From NCBI RefSeq assembly GCF_000968015.1, contig NZ_LACH01000017.1, positions 186,001 to 250,000 of the forward strand: DNA of 64,000 nt. Direction: 5' to 3'. This document shows, in pieces, positions 37,749 through 46,976 of the stretch. The position numbers and the translations under genes were made by a program. This DNA is from Pseudomonas fluorescens (GTDB taxonomy: Bacteria; Pseudomonadota; Gammaproteobacteria; Pseudomonadales; Pseudomonadaceae). Each line of letters starts with the position of its first letter. Within the stretch, counting starts at the first letter, position 1. The notes under the pieces are model-generated. The model searched no databases. It was not told the origin of the DNA and was given only the letters and a program-made list of their open reading frames with translations.

Positions 37749-39143
37749 ATGAGCACTGACAAGACCAATCAGTCCTGGGGCGGCCGCTTCAGTGAACCCG
37801 TCGACGCCTTCGTCGCCCGCTTCACCGCCTCCGTCACTTTCGACCAGCGCCTGTATCGCCACGACATCATGGGCTCGATCGCTCACGCCACGATGCTGGC
37901 CAAGGTCGGCGTGCTGACCGATGCCGAGCGCGACAGCATCACTGATGGCCTGAAGACCATCCAGGGCGAAATCGAGGCCGGCCAGTTCGACTGGCGCATC
38001 GACCTCGAAGACGTGCACATGAACATTGAGGCGCGTCTGACCGACCGCATCGGCGTCACCGGTAAAAAACTGCACACCGGCCGCAGCCGTAACGACCAGG
38101 TCGCCACCGACATCCGCCTGTGGCTGCGTGACGAGATCGACCTGATCCTCAGCGAAATCACCCGCCTGCAAAAAGGCTTGCTGGAACAGGCCGAGCGCGA
38201 AGCCGGCAGCATCATGCCGGGCTTCACTCACCTGCAAACCGCGCAGCCGGTGACCTTCGGGCACCACATGCTGGCCTGGTTCGAGATGCTCAGCCGCGAC
38301 TACGAACGTCTGGTCGACTGCCGCAAGCGTACCAACCGCATGCCACTAGGCAGCGCCGCACTGGCGGGCACCACCTACCCGATCGACCGCGAATACACCG
38401 CTCAACTGCTGGGCTTCGACGCCGTGGGCGGCAACTCGCTGGACAACGTGTCCGATCGTGACTTCGCCATCGAGTTCTGCTCGGCCGCGAGCATCGCGAT
38501 GATGCACCTGTCGCGCTTCTCCGAAGAGCTGGTGCTGTGGACCAGCGCGCAGTTCCAGTTCATCGATCTGCCGGACCGTTTCTGCACCGGCAGCTCGATC
38601 ATGCCGCAAAAGAAAAACCCGGACGTTCCAGAGCTGGTGCGTGGCAAGACCGGTCGCGTATTCGGCGCGCTGATGGGCCTGCTGACCCTGATGAAAGGCC
38701 AGCCATTGGCCTACAACAAGGACAACCAGGAAGATAAAGAGCCACTGTTCGACGCCGCCGATACGCTGCGCGACTCGCTGCGGGCCTTTGCCGACATGAT
38801 CCCGGCGATCAAACCCAAGCACGCGATGATGCGTGAAGCAGCCCTGCGCGGCTTCTCCACCGCCACCGACCTGGCCGACTACCTCGTACGTCGTGGCCTG
38901 CCGTTCCGTGACTGCCACGAAATCGTTGGCCATGCCGTGAAGTACGGCGTGGAAAGCGGTAAAGACCTGGCGGAAATGAGCCTGGAAGAGCTGCGCAAGT
39001 TCAGCGACCAGATCGATCAGGACGTGTTTGCCGTGCTGACCCTGGAAGGCTCGGTGAATGCCCGTGACCATATCGGCGGGACTGCGCCGGCACAGGTCAA
39101 GAAGGCGGTGGCTCGCGGCCAGGCATTGCTCGCCAGCCGTTAA
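37749..39143 (+). CDS. argH: Argininosuccinate lyase
   Basis: A 464-residue fumarase/aspartase-superfamily enzyme. [19 protein letters not shown] is near the start, [11 protein letters not shown] (residues 112-122) is a substrate loop, and the catalytic signature is [12 protein letters not shown] near residue 281. It splits argininosuccinate to arginine and fumarate. It is transcribed away from the algZ relic. A TATTAT -10-like box lies 50 bases upstream at 37694-37699; no clear -35 or ArgR site accompanies it. Confidence 0.97.
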   Translation: MSTDKTNQSWGGRFSEPVDAFVARFTASVTFDQRLYRHDIMGSIAHATMLAKVGVLTDAERDSITDGLKTIQGEIEAGQFDWRIDLEDVHMNIEARLTDRIGVTGKKLHTGRSRNDQVATDIRLWLRDEIDLILSEITRLQKGLLEQAEREAGSIMPGFTHLQTAQPVTFGHHMLAWFEMLSRDYERLVDCRKRTNRMPLGSAALAGTTYPIDREYTAQLLGFDAVGGNSLDNVSDRDFAIEFCSAASIAMMHLSRFSEELVLWTSAQFQFIDLPDRFCTGSSIMPQKKNPDVPELVRGKTGRVFGALMGLLTLMKGQPLAYNKDNQEDKEPLFDAADTLRDSLRAFADMIPAIKPKHAMMREAALRGFSTATDLADYLVRRGLPFRDCHEIVGHAVKYGVESGKDLAEMSLEELRKFSDQIDQDVFAVLTLEGSVNARDHIGGTAPAQVKKAVARGQALLASR

Positions 39144-39153
39144 AAGCTAAAAG

Positions 39154-39220
39154 CATCGCGAGCAAGCTCCCTCCCACATTTGGAATGCATTCCCCTGTGG
39201 GAGTGAGCCTGCTCGCGATG
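39154..39220. repeat. REPIN between argH and the GST gene
   Basis: catcgcgagcaagctccctc at the left and gtgggagtgagcctgctcgcgatg at the right, inverted with a short spacer of about 20 bases, placed between two convergent genes. Confidence 0.85.
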
Positions 39221-39244
39221 ACTGACTTCAGAACACTGTAAAAC

Positions 39245-39904
39245 CTACTTCTTGCCCGCAACCATCGCCAAAAACGCAGGCATTGCCGCATCCTTGTCCG
39301 ACGCAATCCGCTGTACGTTCGGATTCTGCTCCAGACGCTTCAGCAGCGCCTTGGCCGCCGGCATCTCAGCCAGCAAATCCAGGTCAAACAGCTTCTGCGC
39401 CACCGCACAGGCCAGCGGCACGCTGTAGAGAAAATACAAATCCGCAATGCTCAGGCTGTCGCCTGCCACGTAAGGGGCGAACTTGCCGTGCCTGCCCAGT
39501 GAGGCAAACCCCAGCAGCAACTCGGCTTTGGTCTTGTCCTTGATCGCCTCCGGTACAGTCGTGCCGAAAAATGCTTCGGCGTAACAGGCACGCCCCGGCA
39601 ATTCGATGTACAGCTCGATTTCCTTGGCCAGCGCCAGGACCTGCGCTCGCTCAAAGGGATCGCTCGGCAACAGCGTCGTGCCTTTCTGGCTGTGTTCGAG
39701 GTATTCGAGAATCACGCTGGTTTCGTTGACGAAACCCTGTTCGACGCCCAGCACCGGCACCTTCCCGCGCGGGCTGATGGCTAATGCCTCAGGGCTCGCC
39801 CCCGGGTAAAACGGCACCTCTTCAAACGGCAGTCCCTTCTCGAGCAGCGCCAGCTTGACCATGTTGTAGTAGTTGCTGACGGAAAATCCATAAAGCTTGA
39901 GCAT
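39245..39904 (-). CDS. Glutathione S-transferase family protein
   Basis: A 219-residue GST. The thioredoxin-like N-terminal domain begins MLKLYGFSVSNYYNMVKLAL and contains the cis-Pro strand GKVPVLGVEQGFVNETSVIL. The helical C-terminal domain includes SIADLYFLYSVPLA near residue 152. The ATG is seven bases past GGAGG, while an adjacent upstream GTG would be only four bases away. It conjugates glutathione to unknown electrophiles. Monocistronic. Confidence 0.9.
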   Translation of the reverse strand: MLKLYGFSVSNYYNMVKLALLEKGLPFEEVPFYPGASPEALAISPRGKVPVLGVEQGFVNETSVILEYLEHSQKGTTLLPSDPFERAQVLALAKEIELYIELPGRACYAEAFFGTTVPEAIKDKTKAELLLGFASLGRHGKFAPYVAGDSLSIADLYFLYSVPLACAVAQKLFDLDLLAEMPAAKALLKRLEQNPNVQRIASDKDAAMPAFLAMVAGKK

Positions 39905-40028
39905 CACATAGCCTCCAGGCCGTGCGGGGTTGGCAGGTGCCTTTTATAGAACGCCGCGACGTTTCTTGCCAGCAGCATCACAGCGCTGAATGCAGGTAAA
40001 CTGGCCGCCTTAACTTGAGGAGCCTGCC

Positions 40029-40325
40029 ATGAGCGAGCCAACACCCGGCACCAGCAACGACGACATCGACGAAGAAGAGTTCGCCGAAAACACCCTGGTC
40101 GAAGCCATCGAAAACCAGATCGAAAGCGATAACCCGCCGGCCGCCAAGGCGACCTTCAACAAGCTGACATTGGTGGGTTACGAGCGTGAAGAAATTCTCA
40201 ATTTGATGGCCCACGTTCTGGCAGTGGAAATCGACGCGATCCTCGAAGAAGACCGCGCGTTCAACACCGAATGGTACGAAGCTGCGTTGCGTGCATTGCC
40301 AGAGTTGCCGCCGGAAAAGAAATAA
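40029..40325 (+). CDS. Conserved acidic hypothetical protein
   Basis: A 98-residue protein starting MSEPTPGTSNDDIDEEEFAE with GAGG seven bases upstream. It is strongly acidic and helical (LVEAIENQIESDNPPAAKAT, ILNLMAHVLAVEIDAILEED), with no signal peptide or membrane segment. I do not recognise a family with known function. Its composition is normal for the genome, which supports it as a real gene. Confidence 0.8.
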   Translation: MSEPTPGTSNDDIDEEEFAENTLVEAIENQIESDNPPAAKATFNKLTLVGYEREEILNLMAHVLAVEIDAILEEDRAFNTEWYEAALRALPELPPEKK

Positions 40326-40350
40326 CTCCGACCTGAAGGGCGCAGGCTTC

Positions 40351-40445
40351 TGTGGCGAGGGAGCTTGCTCCCGCTCGAGTGCGAAGCAGTCGCAAAGCTT
40401 TTGAGGCCGCTTCGCGCCCCAGCGGGAGCAAGCTCCCTCGCCACA
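40351..40445. repeat. Inverted repeat (tgtggcgagggagcttgctc type)
   Basis: tgtggcgagggagcttgctcccgct at 40351-40375 and its exact complement at 40421-40445 enclose 45 bases containing a secondary gcgaagcag/cgcttcgc pairing. It is a REP subfamily different in its outer half from the gtgggagcgag class. About 200 bases between it and the next gene hold no recognised feature. Confidence 0.85.
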
Positions 40446-40649
40446 AAAACAGGTTCAACACAGAATCTAACCAATCACTCCCGCCTTCCCCCAGTCCCTG
40501 ACTACACTGGTACGCACCCCGCTGCCGCGTCACCCAACGGGGAATGCTTCCCAAGGCGAAAAAACCCTGTCGCGAGCACTGGACATGCCGCCCGAGTGGG
40601 ATCACCTTAGGGGCGCTGTCGTCCAATTCCTAGAAAGTCTGGAGTCCTT

Positions 40650-40895
40650 ATGTCGCTTACCCCTGAGTTGGTTGCCGAACTGGAAATCCTCGCACTCTTC
40701 AACCTGGACAGTTCCCAGGAAGGTTTGAAAATTCATCAGACCGCTGCCCCGAAAGCCATTGCCGCCGCCCAAAGACTGTTCGACAAAGAACTGATCACCC
40801 AGCCAGATGGTGGTTATCTGACCAGCCTGGGTCGTGACGCCGCGCAAAATGTGCAAACCGTTCTGACCATTCTCAACGTCCGGGAAACTGCCTGA
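40650..40895 (+). CDS. TIGR02647 family small protein
   Basis: An 81-residue protein, MSLTPELVAELEILALFNLD at the start and a helical core with QEGLKIHQTAAP and AQRLFDKELITQPDGGYLTS. It fits the TIGR02647 family of DNA-binding-like small proteins of gamma-proteobacteria, function unknown. GGAG precedes the start by seven bases. Confidence 0.85.
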   Translation: MSLTPELVAELEILALFNLDSSQEGLKIHQTAAPKAIAAAQRLFDKELITQPDGGYLTSLGRDAAQNVQTVLTILNVRETA

Positions 40896-40908
40896 GCATT
40901 ACCGTAGC

Positions 40909-40944
40909 GCCCACGGAAACCCCTGCTACGGGATTTCCGCGGGC
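40909..40944 (+). terminator. Possible terminator hairpin after the TIGR02647 gene
   Basis: GCCCACGGAAA pairs with TTTCCGCGGGC (one mismatch) about 15 bases past the stop. The following acatttcgtt is only weakly T-rich, so termination efficiency is uncertain. Confidence 0.5.
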
Positions 40945-41101
40945 ACATTTCGTTACCTGCCCTGTTGCTTGCCGTCGCCCCGCGATGAAAATCTGACGTC
41001 AGAAAAATAAAATCAGCTTAAAAGTCCTGGAGCCGAGGCGCTAAACTGGCCCTCATCCGCAGACACCCACGTCTGAGCCCCGCGAGCCGGTTTGAGCTGA
41101 C

Positions 41102-43948
41102 ATGACCCGCACCCATGAAATCCGCCCCGATCTGGACGAGGGAATCGACCGCAAGGTTCTCAGCCAACTGCGCGCACGTTTTCTGAAGCTCAATGAAGGC
41201 CGTATGGCCCGCGCCATGGAAGGGTTGTCGGCCCGCCAGCAAGCGGTGCTGACCTTGTTGCCGCTGTTTTTCCACGTCAATCATCCGCTGTTGCCAGGGT
41301 ACGTTTCAGGCAGCACGCCGGCCGGGCTGTCGAATTATGAACCCGACGCCAACACCCTCGCCGAAGCCCAACGCCTGACCCGCTCGTTTTCCTATAAGCC
41401 CCGCCATGGCAGCAATCCGCCGCGACCGATTCACGGCCTGTTCCTGATGGGCAGCCTCGGCACCCTCGCCCAGGCCGACCAGAGCGACATGGACGTGTGG
41501 GTCTGTCACGGGCCGGACTTAAGCGAAAGCGAGCTCACTGAGCTGCGTAAAAAATGCCAACTCCTCGAAATCTGGGCCGCCAGCCAGGGTGCCGAGGCGC
41601 ATTTTTTCCTGATCGACCCGACCCGTTTCGTACGCGGCGAACGTGATACGCAAATGAGCTCGGAAGACTGCGGCACCACCCAGCACTATCTGCTGCTGGA
41701 CGAGTTTTATCGCACCGCGATCTGGCTGGCTGGACGCACGCCCATCTGGTGGCTGGTGCCGGTCTATGAAGAAGCAAGCTACGACCGTTACACCCACACG
41801 CTGATGTCCAAGCGCTTCATCCGTGCCGATGAAACCCTGGACCTGGGGCATCTGGCTTATATCCCGCCGGGCGAATTCATCGGCGCCGGACTCTGGCAGT
41901 TGTTCAAGGGCATCGAGTCGCCGTACAAATCGGTGCTCAAACTGCTGCTGATCGAGGTCTATGCCAGCGAACACCCCAAGGTTCATTGCCTGAGCCTGCG
42001 CTTCAAACAAGCGGTGTTTGCCAATCGGCTCGACCTTGATGAGCTGGACCCGTACGTCGTGGTCTACCGGCGCATCGAGGAATACCTCACTGCCCGTGGC
42101 GAGCCTGAACGGCTGGAGCTGGTACGCCGGGCGTTGTACCTGAAGGTCAATCGCAAGCTCACCGGCAGCAACAGTCGCACTCAGAGCTGGCAGCGTTCGT
42201 TGCTCAAACGCCTGGCCCACGAATGGCAGTGGGATCATCGTCAACTGGCCCTGCTGGACAGCCGCAGCCAGTGGAAAGTCCGCCAGGTCAGCTCTGAACG
42301 CAGGGCCTTGGTCAATGAGCTCAATTACAGCTATCGCTTCCTGACCCAGTTCGCCCGCAACGAACAGACCGTTAGCCTGATCAACAAGCGCGACCTCAAC
42401 GTGCTGGGTCGACGGCTGTACGCAGCCTTCGAGCGCAAGGCCGACAAAGTCGAGTTCATCAACCCTGGCATCGCCCCGGATCTGGCCGAAGACACCCTTA
42501 CGCTGGTGCATGCACCGAACAAAAAAGAATCGGGTCAAACTCAGTGGGGTTTGTACAACGGCAGCCTGACGGCCCTCGAATGGGAGCATTTCGCACCGAT
42601 CAAGCGCAGCCGCCAATTGCTGGAACTGCTGACCTGGTGTCACCGCAATGGCGTGATTGACAGCAGCACTCGCCTGGCCTTGCACCCCGGCAGCAGCGAC
42701 CTGAGCGAGTTCGAACTGTTCAACCTGCTCGGCAGCCTGCAACAGAGCATTGCCCTGCCGCTGACGAGCGTCGCCGAAGAACCGTTGCTGCGCGCCAGTG
42801 TGCCGAGCGAAGTGCTGATTCTGGTGAACGTCGGCGTCGATCCACTCAAGCACCACCGCGACCTGAACATCCTGATGACCACCGAGCGCACCGACTCCCT
42901 CAGTTACGCCGGCGTCCGGGAAAACCTGGTGCTGACCCTGGATCAGGTCACGCTCAATAGCTGGAACGAAGTGCTGGTCAACCGCTTCGACGGCCCCCAC
43001 GCGCTGCTCGACTGCGTGCGCGATTACCTCAACAACCTGCCCGGCGGGCTACAACAACCCACGTTGCGGGTTCGGTGCTTCTGCCACAACCGCGCACAGT
43101 TCATCGCCCGGCGGGTCGAAGAGATCCTCGACACCGCGCAGAACCTGCTGTTGAGCAATCTCAATCATCGCTACCTGATTCAGGTCCAGCAGCACTACCA
43201 CGTGTTGGAACTGGTGCCCGGCCAGGTCAATCATGTCGCCCTCGGCACGCTGCCGGCGCTGGTCGATTACCTGGGCGAAGAGCTGGCAAGCTACAGCCCG
43301 CTGCACCTGGACCCGATGGCATTGGAAGACCACGACCTGGCGCTGGTCCTGCCAATGGGCCAGCCCGATTGCATTCAGGTGTTCTATCGGATCAGCGAAT
43401 ACCACGCCGACCTGTACGTGCTGGATGAATTCAATGCCCTTTGGCAGCAGCGCTTGCCCTACCACGACGAGCAAAGCCTGCTGGTGCCGCTGCAACGTTT
43501 CCTGCAATCGATCCAGTACCGGCGCGACGCCTTGCTGCCGATGGACGCTGCCCAGCCGCTGAGCCTGGACACCTTGTATTACCAACTGCTGCCCTCCGGC
43601 CCTGTACGGGCGCGTCGGGTCGAAGCTCGGCCAGCGCTGCAAACCCCGGTCAACAAACCGTTCTACGACGTGCAGGCGATTATCGGCAAAGCCGCACCGG
43701 GGCAGGTGCAAGTCACGTTGTATTGCAATCAGCGGGAGTTTTCAGAGCTGGAACATGGCGACCAACTGTTCAGCGTGGTCGCCCGGGAAATCGTCGAGCA
43801 GCGCCGTGAAACCGAACACTATCGCTGCTACATCACCGACCTGGACCTGTCGGGCCTGCTCGGTGATGGTCAGAGTTCAAGCATTTTGTATTTGCGCTAC
43901 AAGGCTGACCTGGAGCGCGCATTGAACGAGGCGCTCGAGCAGGTCTGA
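41102..43948 (+). CDS. cyaA: Class I adenylate cyclase
   Basis: A 948-residue enterobacterial-type cyclase. The catalytic nucleotidyltransferase part is N-terminal: Gly117-Ser118 followed by Ser128-Asp129-x-Asp131 (GSLGTLAQADQSDMDVWV). The long regulatory region makes up the rest, with no membrane segment. It makes cAMP from ATP, which in Pseudomonas acts through Vfr. The ATG has only a weak upstream purine stretch. It is convergent with rnk, with just five bases between stops. Confidence 0.93.
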   Translation: MTRTHEIRPDLDEGIDRKVLSQLRARFLKLNEGRMARAMEGLSARQQAVLTLLPLFFHVNHPLLPGYVSGSTPAGLSNYEPDANTLAEAQRLTRSFSYKPRHGSNPPRPIHGLFLMGSLGTLAQADQSDMDVWVCHGPDLSESELTELRKKCQLLEIWAASQGAEAHFFLIDPTRFVRGERDTQMSSEDCGTTQHYLLLDEFYRTAIWLAGRTPIWWLVPVYEEASYDRYTHTLMSKRFIRADETLDLGHLAYIPPGEFIGAGLWQLFKGIESPYKSVLKLLLIEVYASEHPKVHCLSLRFKQAVFANRLDLDELDPYVVVYRRIEEYLTARGEPERLELVRRALYLKVNRKLTGSNSRTQSWQRSLLKRLAHEWQWDHRQLALLDSRSQWKVRQVSSERRALVNELNYSYRFLTQFARNEQTVSLINKRDLNVLGRRLYAAFERKADKVEFINPGIAPDLAEDTLTLVHAPNKKESGQTQWGLYNGSLTALEWEHFAPIKRSRQLLELLTWCHRNGVIDSSTRLALHPGSSDLSEFELFNLLGSLQQSIALPLTSVAEEPLLRASVPSEVLILVNVGVDPLKHHRDLNILMTTERTDSLSYAGVRENLVLTLDQVTLNSWNEVLVNRFDGPHALLDCVRDYLNNLPGGLQQPTLRVRCFCHNRAQFIARRVEEILDTAQNLLLSNLNHRYLIQVQQHYHVLELVPGQVNHVALGTLPALVDYLGEELASYSPLHLDPMALEDHDLALVLPMGQPDCIQVFYRISEYHADLYVLDEFNALWQQRLPYHDEQSLLVPLQRFLQSIQYRRDALLPMDAAQPLSLDTLYYQLLPSGPVRARRVEARPALQTPVNKPFYDVQAIIGKAAPGQVQVTLYCNQREFSELEHGDQLFSVVAREIVEQRRETEHYRCYITDLDLSGLLGDGQSSSILYLRYKADLERALNEALEQV

Positions 43949-43953
43949 GGGGG

Positions 43954-44364
43954 TTATTCCGGAAAGTGGCCGCCCTCGGCCGGCTGCGATTCAACTTCCA
44001 GCAGGGTCAGTTTCAGTGTCTTGCCGCCCGGTGCCGGCCAGTCGATGTGCTGACCAACCTTCAGACCGAGCAGTGCGCTGCCGACCGGCGCCAGAATGGA
44101 AATCTTGCCTTCGTCGGCATTGGCATCCTTCGGATAAACCAACGTCAGGTGATAGTCCTTGCCGCTGCCTTCTTCGCGGCAATGCACACGGGAATTCATG
44201 GTCACGACATCGGCGGGCACTTCATCGTGACCGACCACGGTATCCGCGCGATCCAGTTCGGTTTGCAGCGCGATTACGCCCGGCAGCGTGTCATCCAGGC
44301 TGTCGATCAGGCGCTCCAGACGTTGCACGTCCAGACGAGTAAGGGTGATGGAAGGTGCGGTCAT
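43954..44364 (-). CDS. rnk: Regulator of nucleoside diphosphate kinase (Rnk, GreA-like)
   Basis: A 136-residue protein, MTAPSITLTRLDVQRLERLI at the start (a short N-terminal coiled coil) and a GreA/GreB C-terminal fold with YHLTLVYPKDANADEGKIS and ILAPVGSALLGLKVGQHIDW. Rnk binds RNA polymerase and affects nucleoside diphosphate kinase and alginate in P. aeruginosa. The start is chosen by homology and by GGAGTCTGCC upstream; a frame extending 38 codons earlier is not conserved. A terminator on the same strand lies just before it. Confidence 0.93.
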   Translation of the reverse strand: MTAPSITLTRLDVQRLERLIDSLDDTLPGVIALQTELDRADTVVGHDEVPADVVTMNSRVHCREEGSGKDYHLTLVYPKDANADEGKISILAPVGSALLGLKVGQHIDWPAPGGKTLKLTLLEVESQPAEGGHFPE

Positions 44365-44401
44365 GATAGAGGCAGACTCCTTTCTTCTGCACAGAAAAAG
44401 C

Positions 44402-44430
44402 AAAACCCCGCCAGAAAAAGGCGGGGTCTT
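44402..44430 (-). terminator. Rho-independent terminator on the minus strand
   Basis: Read on the minus strand, GACCCCGCC-tttttct-GGCGGGGTTTTG forms a perfect eight-pair stem with a T tract. It is downstream of the cyaY/DUF1289 unit (about 230 bases past the last stop) and just upstream of rnk, so it insulates rnk. Confidence 0.85.
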
Positions 44431-44511
44431 CACGAGCCTCGATGGGTTGAGGCGTTTCTCGACACTATCACAGCTCAATAAATATACAAGTCAGGGGCGA
44501 CGACACACTTT

Positions 44512-44644
44512 TGTAGCAGCTGGCGAAGCCTGCGTCCGGCTGCGCAGCAGTCGTGGAATCAGGCGATATGGTGTGTCAGGAGTACCGAGCATTCAGGTTT
44601 TACGACTGCTGCGCAGCCGGACGCAGGCTTCGCCAGCTGCTACA
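44512..44644. repeat. Perfect 43-base inverted repeat (tgtagcagctggcgaagcctg family)
   Basis: Bases 44512-44554 are exactly complementary to 44602-44644 with a 47-base unpaired centre. Each arm contains nested palindromes (agcctgcgtccggctgcgcagc). A short member of the family is at 32249-32288, and the core ctgctgcgcagcc is also in the 45336-45449 repeat. Exact arm identity suggests recent insertion or maintenance by gene conversion. Confidence 0.9.
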
Positions 44645-44659
44645 GGTCGCGTGAAAGCT

Positions 44660-44878
44660 TCAGGTGGCGATCTTGCGCTGTGCCGCCTGGGCGCAGATGA
44701 CACGACGGCGATCATCATCGGCCGAGCGCCATTCGCGGATGTCTTCGACATGACGAAAACACCCAAGGCAGACCTTCTGCTCATCCAGCCGACACACGCC
44801 GCTGCACGGCGAAGCCACCGCCGGGCTGACATTGCTGTAGAGCGGTTTTGGCGGACGAACGGGCGCAGGCTGAGTCAC
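44660..44878 (-). CDS. DUF1289 family cysteine-rich protein
   Basis: A 72-residue protein with a GTG start (VTQPAPVRPPKPLYSN) four bases after the cyaY stop. The conserved region SPCSGVCRLDEQKVCLGCFR holds four Cys in a C-x3-C-x6-C-x2-C arrangement, probably a metal site, followed by EDIREW. DUF1289 proteins are of unknown function. Placement just downstream of the iron-handling CyaY hints at Fe-S or iron biology. A longer frame exists upstream within cyaY but shows no conservation. Confidence 0.8.
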   Translation of the reverse strand: MTQPAPVRPPKPLYSNVSPAVASPCSGVCRLDEQKVCLGCFRHVEDIREWRSADDDRRRVICAQAAQRKIAT

Positions 44879-44882
44879 GATC

Positions 44883-45215
44883 TCACAGACCTTCGAAATC
44901 GAGCTCGGCGTCAGCTTGTTGCTTGACGATGCGCTCGAGCATCTCGCCGAGTTGTTCGTCGCTCTTGTCACACATCCAGCGCTTGCTCTCTTCGTCGTAA
45001 TCGAAGTGGAAACCACCGGACACGGCCGCCAGCCACAGCTGTCGCAGCGGTTCTTGACGGCTGAAGATCAACTGGCTGCCGTTTTCGAACTTGACGGTGA
45101 GCACACCGGCCGAGCTCTCCAGATCGATATCCAGGTCACACTCGTCAAAAATATCCTCCAGCGCCTGCTGGGTGGCATCGACCAGATCGTGGAAACGGGC
45201 TTCAGTCAAACTCAT
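44883..45215 (-). CDS. cyaY: Iron-sulfur assembly protein CyaY (bacterial frataxin)
   Basis: A 110-residue frataxin. The acidic helix is MSLTEARFHDLVDATQQALE with a DECDLDIDLE strand, then the sheet GVLTVKFENGSQLIFSRQ and the conserved PLRQLWLAAVSGGFHFDYD. It binds iron and tunes the cysteine desulfurase IscS. Divergent from lppL-lysA with a repeat-filled gap, as in other pseudomonads. Forms a unit with the DUF1289 gene. Confidence 0.94.
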   Translation of the reverse strand: MSLTEARFHDLVDATQQALEDIFDECDLDIDLESSAGVLTVKFENGSQLIFSRQEPLRQLWLAAVSGGFHFDYDEESKRWMCDKSDEQLGEMLERIVKQQADAELDFEGL

Positions 45216-45335
45216 TGCGGGAACCTCAAAAAGTGTCTACTCACGCTCAAGCGCCGCAAGATACGGGCGAGCCCCGGTGATTGCAAAGGATAACGACCAA
45301 GGACCGATATAGGTACACCTGTGGGAGCGAGCCTT

Positions 45336-45449
45336 TGTGGTGAGGGGATTTATCCCCGTTGGGTTGCGAAGCAGCCCCAGCAGTTCAAGGTTAAGCGTGA
45401 ATGCTTGCGACTGCTGCGCAGCCGAACGGGGATAAATCCCCTCACCACA
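45336..45449. repeat. Inverted repeat with 25-base perfect arms
   Basis: tgtggtgaggggatttatccccgtt at 45336-45360 is exactly complementary to 45425-45449. The centre contains an imperfect gcgaagcagcc / ctgctgcgcagc pairing. The rest of the 326-base gap between cyaY and lppL shows an isolated REP fragment (cctgtgggagcgagcct near 45319) and the lppL promoter region. Confidence 0.85.
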
Positions 45450-45541
45450 TAGCCCCGCCGGACGGGAGCCCCGTCGCATAGGCAAGCTGCCGGGTGGCCG
45501 GTATACTCCGGCGCAATTAATGCATTTTCAAGGATTTCGCC

Positions 45542-45715
45542 ATGAAGCGCCTGATCTCTTCCCTTGCTGCGCTTGCCGCGGTTGCTTGCCTTGTGTCGGC
45601 GTGTGGTCAAAAAGGCCCGCTGTACCTGCCTGACGATAGCCAGGACCCTGCCGAGCAAGCCAAGTCGTCGCAGCAGTCTCCGTCGAAAGCACACAAGCAC
45701 GACGTCTACCAATAA
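45542..45715 (+). CDS. lppL: Small lipoprotein LppL (LptM/YifL family)
   Basis: A 57-residue protein, too short for many gene callers. It starts MKRLISSLAALAAVACLVSA and continues with the lipobox Cys21 and the family signature CGQKGPLYLPDD. LptM-type lipoproteins assist maturation of the LptD LPS translocon in the outer membrane. AAGGATTTCGCC precedes the ATG. It lies nine bases ahead of lysA, an arrangement conserved with P. aeruginosa. Confidence 0.92.
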   Translation: MKRLISSLAALAAVACLVSACGQKGPLYLPDDSQDPAEQAKSSQQSPSKAHKHDVYQ

Positions 45716-45724
45716 GGGAACGCC

Positions 45725-46972
45725 ATGGACGCTTTTAACTACCGTGACGGCGAGCTGTTCGCGGAAGGTGTTGCCCTGTCTGCCATCGCCGAACGCTTTG
45801 GCACACCGACCTACGTCTACTCCCGTGCGCACATCGAAGCCCAGTACCTGGCTTACGCCGATGCGCTGGCCGGCATGCCGCACCTGGTCTGCTTTGCGGT
45901 CAAGGCCAACTCCAACCTGGGCGTGCTGAATGTCCTGGCACGTCTGGGCGCCGGTTTCGACATCGTCTCCCGTGGCGAGCTGGAACGCGTACTGGCCGCT
46001 GGCGGCAGCGCCGACAAAATCGTCTTCTCCGGTGTCGGCAAGACCCGTGACGACATGCGTCGCGCCCTGGAAGTCGGCGTGCATTGCTTCAACGTCGAAT
46101 CCACCGATGAGCTGGAGCGTCTGCAAGTCGTCGCCGCCGAGCTGGGCGTTCGCGCACCGATCTCGCTGCGCGTGAACCCGGATGTCGACGCCGGCACCCA
46201 CCCGTATATTTCCACCGGTCTTAAAGAGAACAAGTTCGGCATCGCCATCGCCGACGCCGAAGACGTGTACATCCGCGCCGCCCAACTGCCAAACCTGGAA
46301 GTGGTCGGTGTCGATTGCCACATCGGTTCGCAACTGACCACCCTGCCACCCTTCATCGACGCCCTCGACCGCCTGCTGGGCCTGGTTGACCGCCTCGGCG
46401 ATTGCGGCATTTACCTGCGCCACATCGATCTCGGTGGTGGTTTGGGCGTGCGTTATCGCGATGAAGAGCCGCCATTGGCTGCCGACTACATCAAAGCCGT
46501 GCGCGAGCGTCTCGACGGTCGTGACCTGGCGCTGGTGTTCGAGCCGGGCCGCTTTATCGTCGCCAACGCTGGCGTGCTGCTGACCCAGGTCGAGTACCTC
46601 AAGCACACCGAACACAAAGACTTCGCCATCGTCGACGCGGCCATGAACGACCTGATCCGCCCGGCGCTGTACCAGGCCTGGATGGACGTCACCGCCGTAC
46701 GCCCGCGCAATTCCGCTGCCCGTGCCTACGACATCGTCGGGCCGATCTGCGAGACCGGCGACTTCCTGGCCAAAGATCGTGAGCTGGCCCTGGAAGAAGG
46801 CGACCTGCTGGCCGTGCATTCGGCCGGTGCCTACGGGTTTGTCATGAGTTCCAACTACAACACCCGCGGCCGTGCCGCTGAAGTGTTGGTGGACGGTGAT
46901 CAGGCATTTGAAGTGCGTCGCCGTGAGACGGTAGCCGAGTTGTTTGCTGGCGAAAGCCTGCTGCCGGAGTAA
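45725..46972 (+). CDS. lysA: Diaminopimelate decarboxylase
   Basis: A 415-residue fold-III PLP enzyme. PLP lysine is Lys60 in [13 protein letters not shown]. Other sites are DCHIGSQL, the phosphate-binding glycine run [10 protein letters not shown] and the [11 protein letters not shown] segment. It converts meso-DAP to lysine. AAGGGAACGCC lies before the ATG. It is followed four bases later by dapF, which makes its substrate, in one operon with lppL, DUF484, xerC and a HAD gene. Confidence 0.97.
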   Translation: MDAFNYRDGELFAEGVALSAIAERFGTPTYVYSRAHIEAQYLAYADALAGMPHLVCFAVKANSNLGVLNVLARLGAGFDIVSRGELERVLAAGGSADKIVFSGVGKTRDDMRRALEVGVHCFNVESTDELERLQVVAAELGVRAPISLRVNPDVDAGTHPYISTGLKENKFGIAIADAEDVYIRAAQLPNLEVVGVDCHIGSQLTTLPPFIDALDRLLGLVDRLGDCGIYLRHIDLGGGLGVRYRDEEPPLAADYIKAVRERLDGRDLALVFEPGRFIVANAGVLLTQVEYLKHTEHKDFAIVDAAMNDLIRPALYQAWMDVTAVRPRNSAARAYDIVGPICETGDFLAKDRELALEEGDLLAVHSAGAYGFVMSSNYNTRGRAAEVLVDGDQAFEVRRRETVAELFAGESLLPE

Positions 46973-46976
46973 AACC

